A DNA stretch of 64,000 nt, from positions 4,526,001 to 4,590,000 of the forward strand of contig NZ_CP018016.1 in assembly GCF_000280495.2 (NCBI RefSeq), written 5' to 3'. The notes beneath the pieces are model-generated. The model saw only the letters and a program-made list of their open reading frames with translations, was not told the origin of the DNA and searched no databases. Made by a program: the position numbers and the translations under genes. Positions 62,778 to 64,000 of the stretch are shown here, one piece after another (the stretch's first letter is position 1; each line of letters opens with the position of its first letter). This stretch comes from Kosakonia radicincitans DSM 16656. Lineage in GTDB: Bacteria; Pseudomonadota; Gammaproteobacteria; Enterobacterales; Enterobacteriaceae.

Positions 62778-64000
62778 ATGGAAACCATTCAGACTGGCGT
62801 AGGAACCTCCGTAGAAACACGCAGTTCATGGCGCAAAACCGACACCATGTGGATGTTGGGCCTTTACGGCACAGCCATCGGCGCAGGCGTTCTGTTTCTG
62901 CCGATTAACGCCGGTGTCGGCGGCCTGATCCCGCTCATCATCATGGCAATTCTTGCTTTCCCGATGACCTACTTCGCCCACCGTGGCCTGACCCGCTTTG
63001 TGTTGTCCGGTAAAAACCCGGGAGAAGACATTACTGAAGTGGTCGAAGAGCACTTCGGTATCGGCGCGGGTAAGTTGATTACCCTGCTTTATTTCTTCGC
63101 GATTTATCCGATCCTGCTTGTTTATAGCGTGGCGATCACCAACACCGTGGACAGCTTTATGACCCACCAGTTGGGCATGACCCCACCGCCGCGCGCGATC
63201 CTGTCGCTGATCCTTATCGTAGGTATGATGACCATCGTGCGCTTCGGCGAGCAGATGATTGTGAAAGCGATGAGCATCCTGGTATTTCCGTTCGTTATCG
63301 CTCTGATGGTGCTGGCGGTGTACCTGATTCCGCAGTGGAACGGCGCCGTGCTGGAAACCCTGTCGCTGAGCAGTGCTTCCGCCACCGGCAATGGTCTGTG
63401 GATGACGCTGTGGCTGGCCATCCCGGTGATGGTGTTCTCGTTTAACCACTCGCCGATCATCTCCTCTTTTGCCGTTGCCAAGCGTGAAGAGTACGGCGCA
63501 GAAGCCGAGCGTAAATGCTCCCGCATCCTCGCCTTCGCGCATATCATGATGGTGATGACCGTTATGTTCTTTGTGTTTAGCTGTGTGCTGAGCCTGGCAC
63601 CCGCCGATCTGGCTTCGGCAAAACAGCAGAACATCTCCATTCTCTCTTATCTGGCGAACCACTTTAATGCGCCGGTTATCGCCTGGATGGCGCCGATCAT
63701 TGCGATGATCGCCATCACCAAATCGTTCCTCGGCCACTACCTGGGCGCGCGTGAAGGCTTTAACGGTATGGTGATTAAGTCTCTGCGCAGCAAAGGCAAA
63801 TCCATCGAAATCAACAAACTGAATAAAATTACCGCGCTGTTTATGCTGTTGACCACCTGGGCCGTTGCCACCTGGAACCCAAGCATTCTGGGGATGATCG
63901 AAACCCTGGGCGGGCCAATCATTGCGATGATTCTGTTCCTGATGCCGATGTACGCCATCGCGAAAGTACCGGCAATGCGCAAATACAGCGGCGCTATCAG
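62778..64000 (+). CDS. sdaC: Serine/H+ symporter SdaC (3' end cut by window edge)
   Basis: SdaC is an inner-membrane serine transporter of the HAAAP family, normally followed by sdaB (serine deaminase). From ATG 62778 (AGGAGA site) the frame stays open for 407 codons to the edge; E. coli SdaC has 429, so about 20 are missing. It starts [20 protein letters not shown], then the conserved [20 protein letters not shown] and about eleven hydrophobic segments. An opposite-strand 303-codon frame is a shadow. Confidence 0.97.
   Translation, partial: METIQTGVGTSVETRSSWRKTDTMWMLGLYGTAIGAGVLFLPINAGVGGLIPLIIMAILAFPMTYFAHRGLTRFVLSGKNPGEDITEVVEEHFGIGAGKLITLLYFFAIYPILLVYSVAITNTVDSFMTHQLGMTPPPRAILSLILIVGMMTIVRFGEQMIVKAMSILVFPFVIALMVLAVYLIPQWNGAVLETLSLSSASATGNGLWMTLWLAIPVMVFSFNHSPIISSFAVAKREEYGAEAERKCSRILAFAHIMMVMTVMFFVFSCVLSLAPADLASAKQQNISILSYLANHFNAPVIAWMAPIIAMIAITKSFLGHYLGAREGFNGMVIKSLRSKGKSIEINKLNKITALFMLLTTWAVATWNPSILGMIETLGGPIIAMILFLMPMYAIAKVPAMRKYSGAI

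Overview
The window is chromosomal DNA of a member of the Enterobacteriaceae. Nearly every backbone protein aligns along its full length with its Escherichia coli counterpart, as judged from memory of the families: ProA/ProB, PhoE, Crl, FrsA, Gpt, PepD, DinB, FadE, CysJIH, Eno, PyrG, RelA, BarA, GudPXD, QueF and PpnN. The tRNA-Thr(CGU) matches thrW. The sequence is not E. coli. Gene order joins the proBA-fadE block directly to the cysJIH-sdaC block, mazEF and CRISPR-cas are absent, and a peptide-transporter operon and an aldoxime/nitrile cluster are present. An Enterobacter/Kosakonia/Klebsiella-type genus is likely, but I cannot fix it.

Region 1 (1-5790) is accessory DNA abutting the 3' end of thrW. 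On the minus strand it carries a heme aldoxime dehydratase, an outer-membrane channel of the MetA/SphA type, an amidase-signature amidase, and the first 93 codons of a cobalt-type nitrile hydratase alpha subunit cut by the window edge. A divergent AraC-family regulator lies upstream. Together they encode aldoxime -> nitrile -> amide -> carboxylic acid. A collapsed IS3-family (IS407-group) remnant separates the cluster from thrW.

Region 2 (5791-23440) is the proBA neighbourhood: thrW, a dCache chemoreceptor, proA-proB, phoE (PhoB box), crl, frsA, gpt, pepD, dinB (LexA box), dpaA/yafK, yafJ, gmhA, fadE (FadR box) and yafV. Region 3 (23440-33110) is a junction between two backbone blocks. It holds REP/BIME elements, a seven-gene operon (FCD-type GntR regulator, five Dpp/Gsi-like ABC transporter genes, a cytoplasmic gamma-glutamyltransferase-like hydrolase) with a perfect 11-bp-arm palindrome upstream, a GC-rich repeat between two near-identical REP units, and a beta-hydroxyacid dehydrogenase.

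Region 4 (33110-64000) is the cysJIH-sdaC block: cysH-cysI-cysJ, queD, a decayed SDR fragment, queE, a thioester-reductase-like SDR, eno, pyrG, mazG, relA, rlmD, barA, a glycerate kinase, gudD-gudX-gudP, yqcA, truC, yqcC, the regulatory RNA csrB, syd, queF, ppnN and sdaC (cut by the window edge). There are functional links inside the window. The BarA sensor feeds UvrY, whose probable binding palindromes sit upstream of csrB. GudP/GudD and the glycerate kinase supply 2-phosphoglycerate to enolase. QueD, QueE and QueF all belong to queuosine synthesis.
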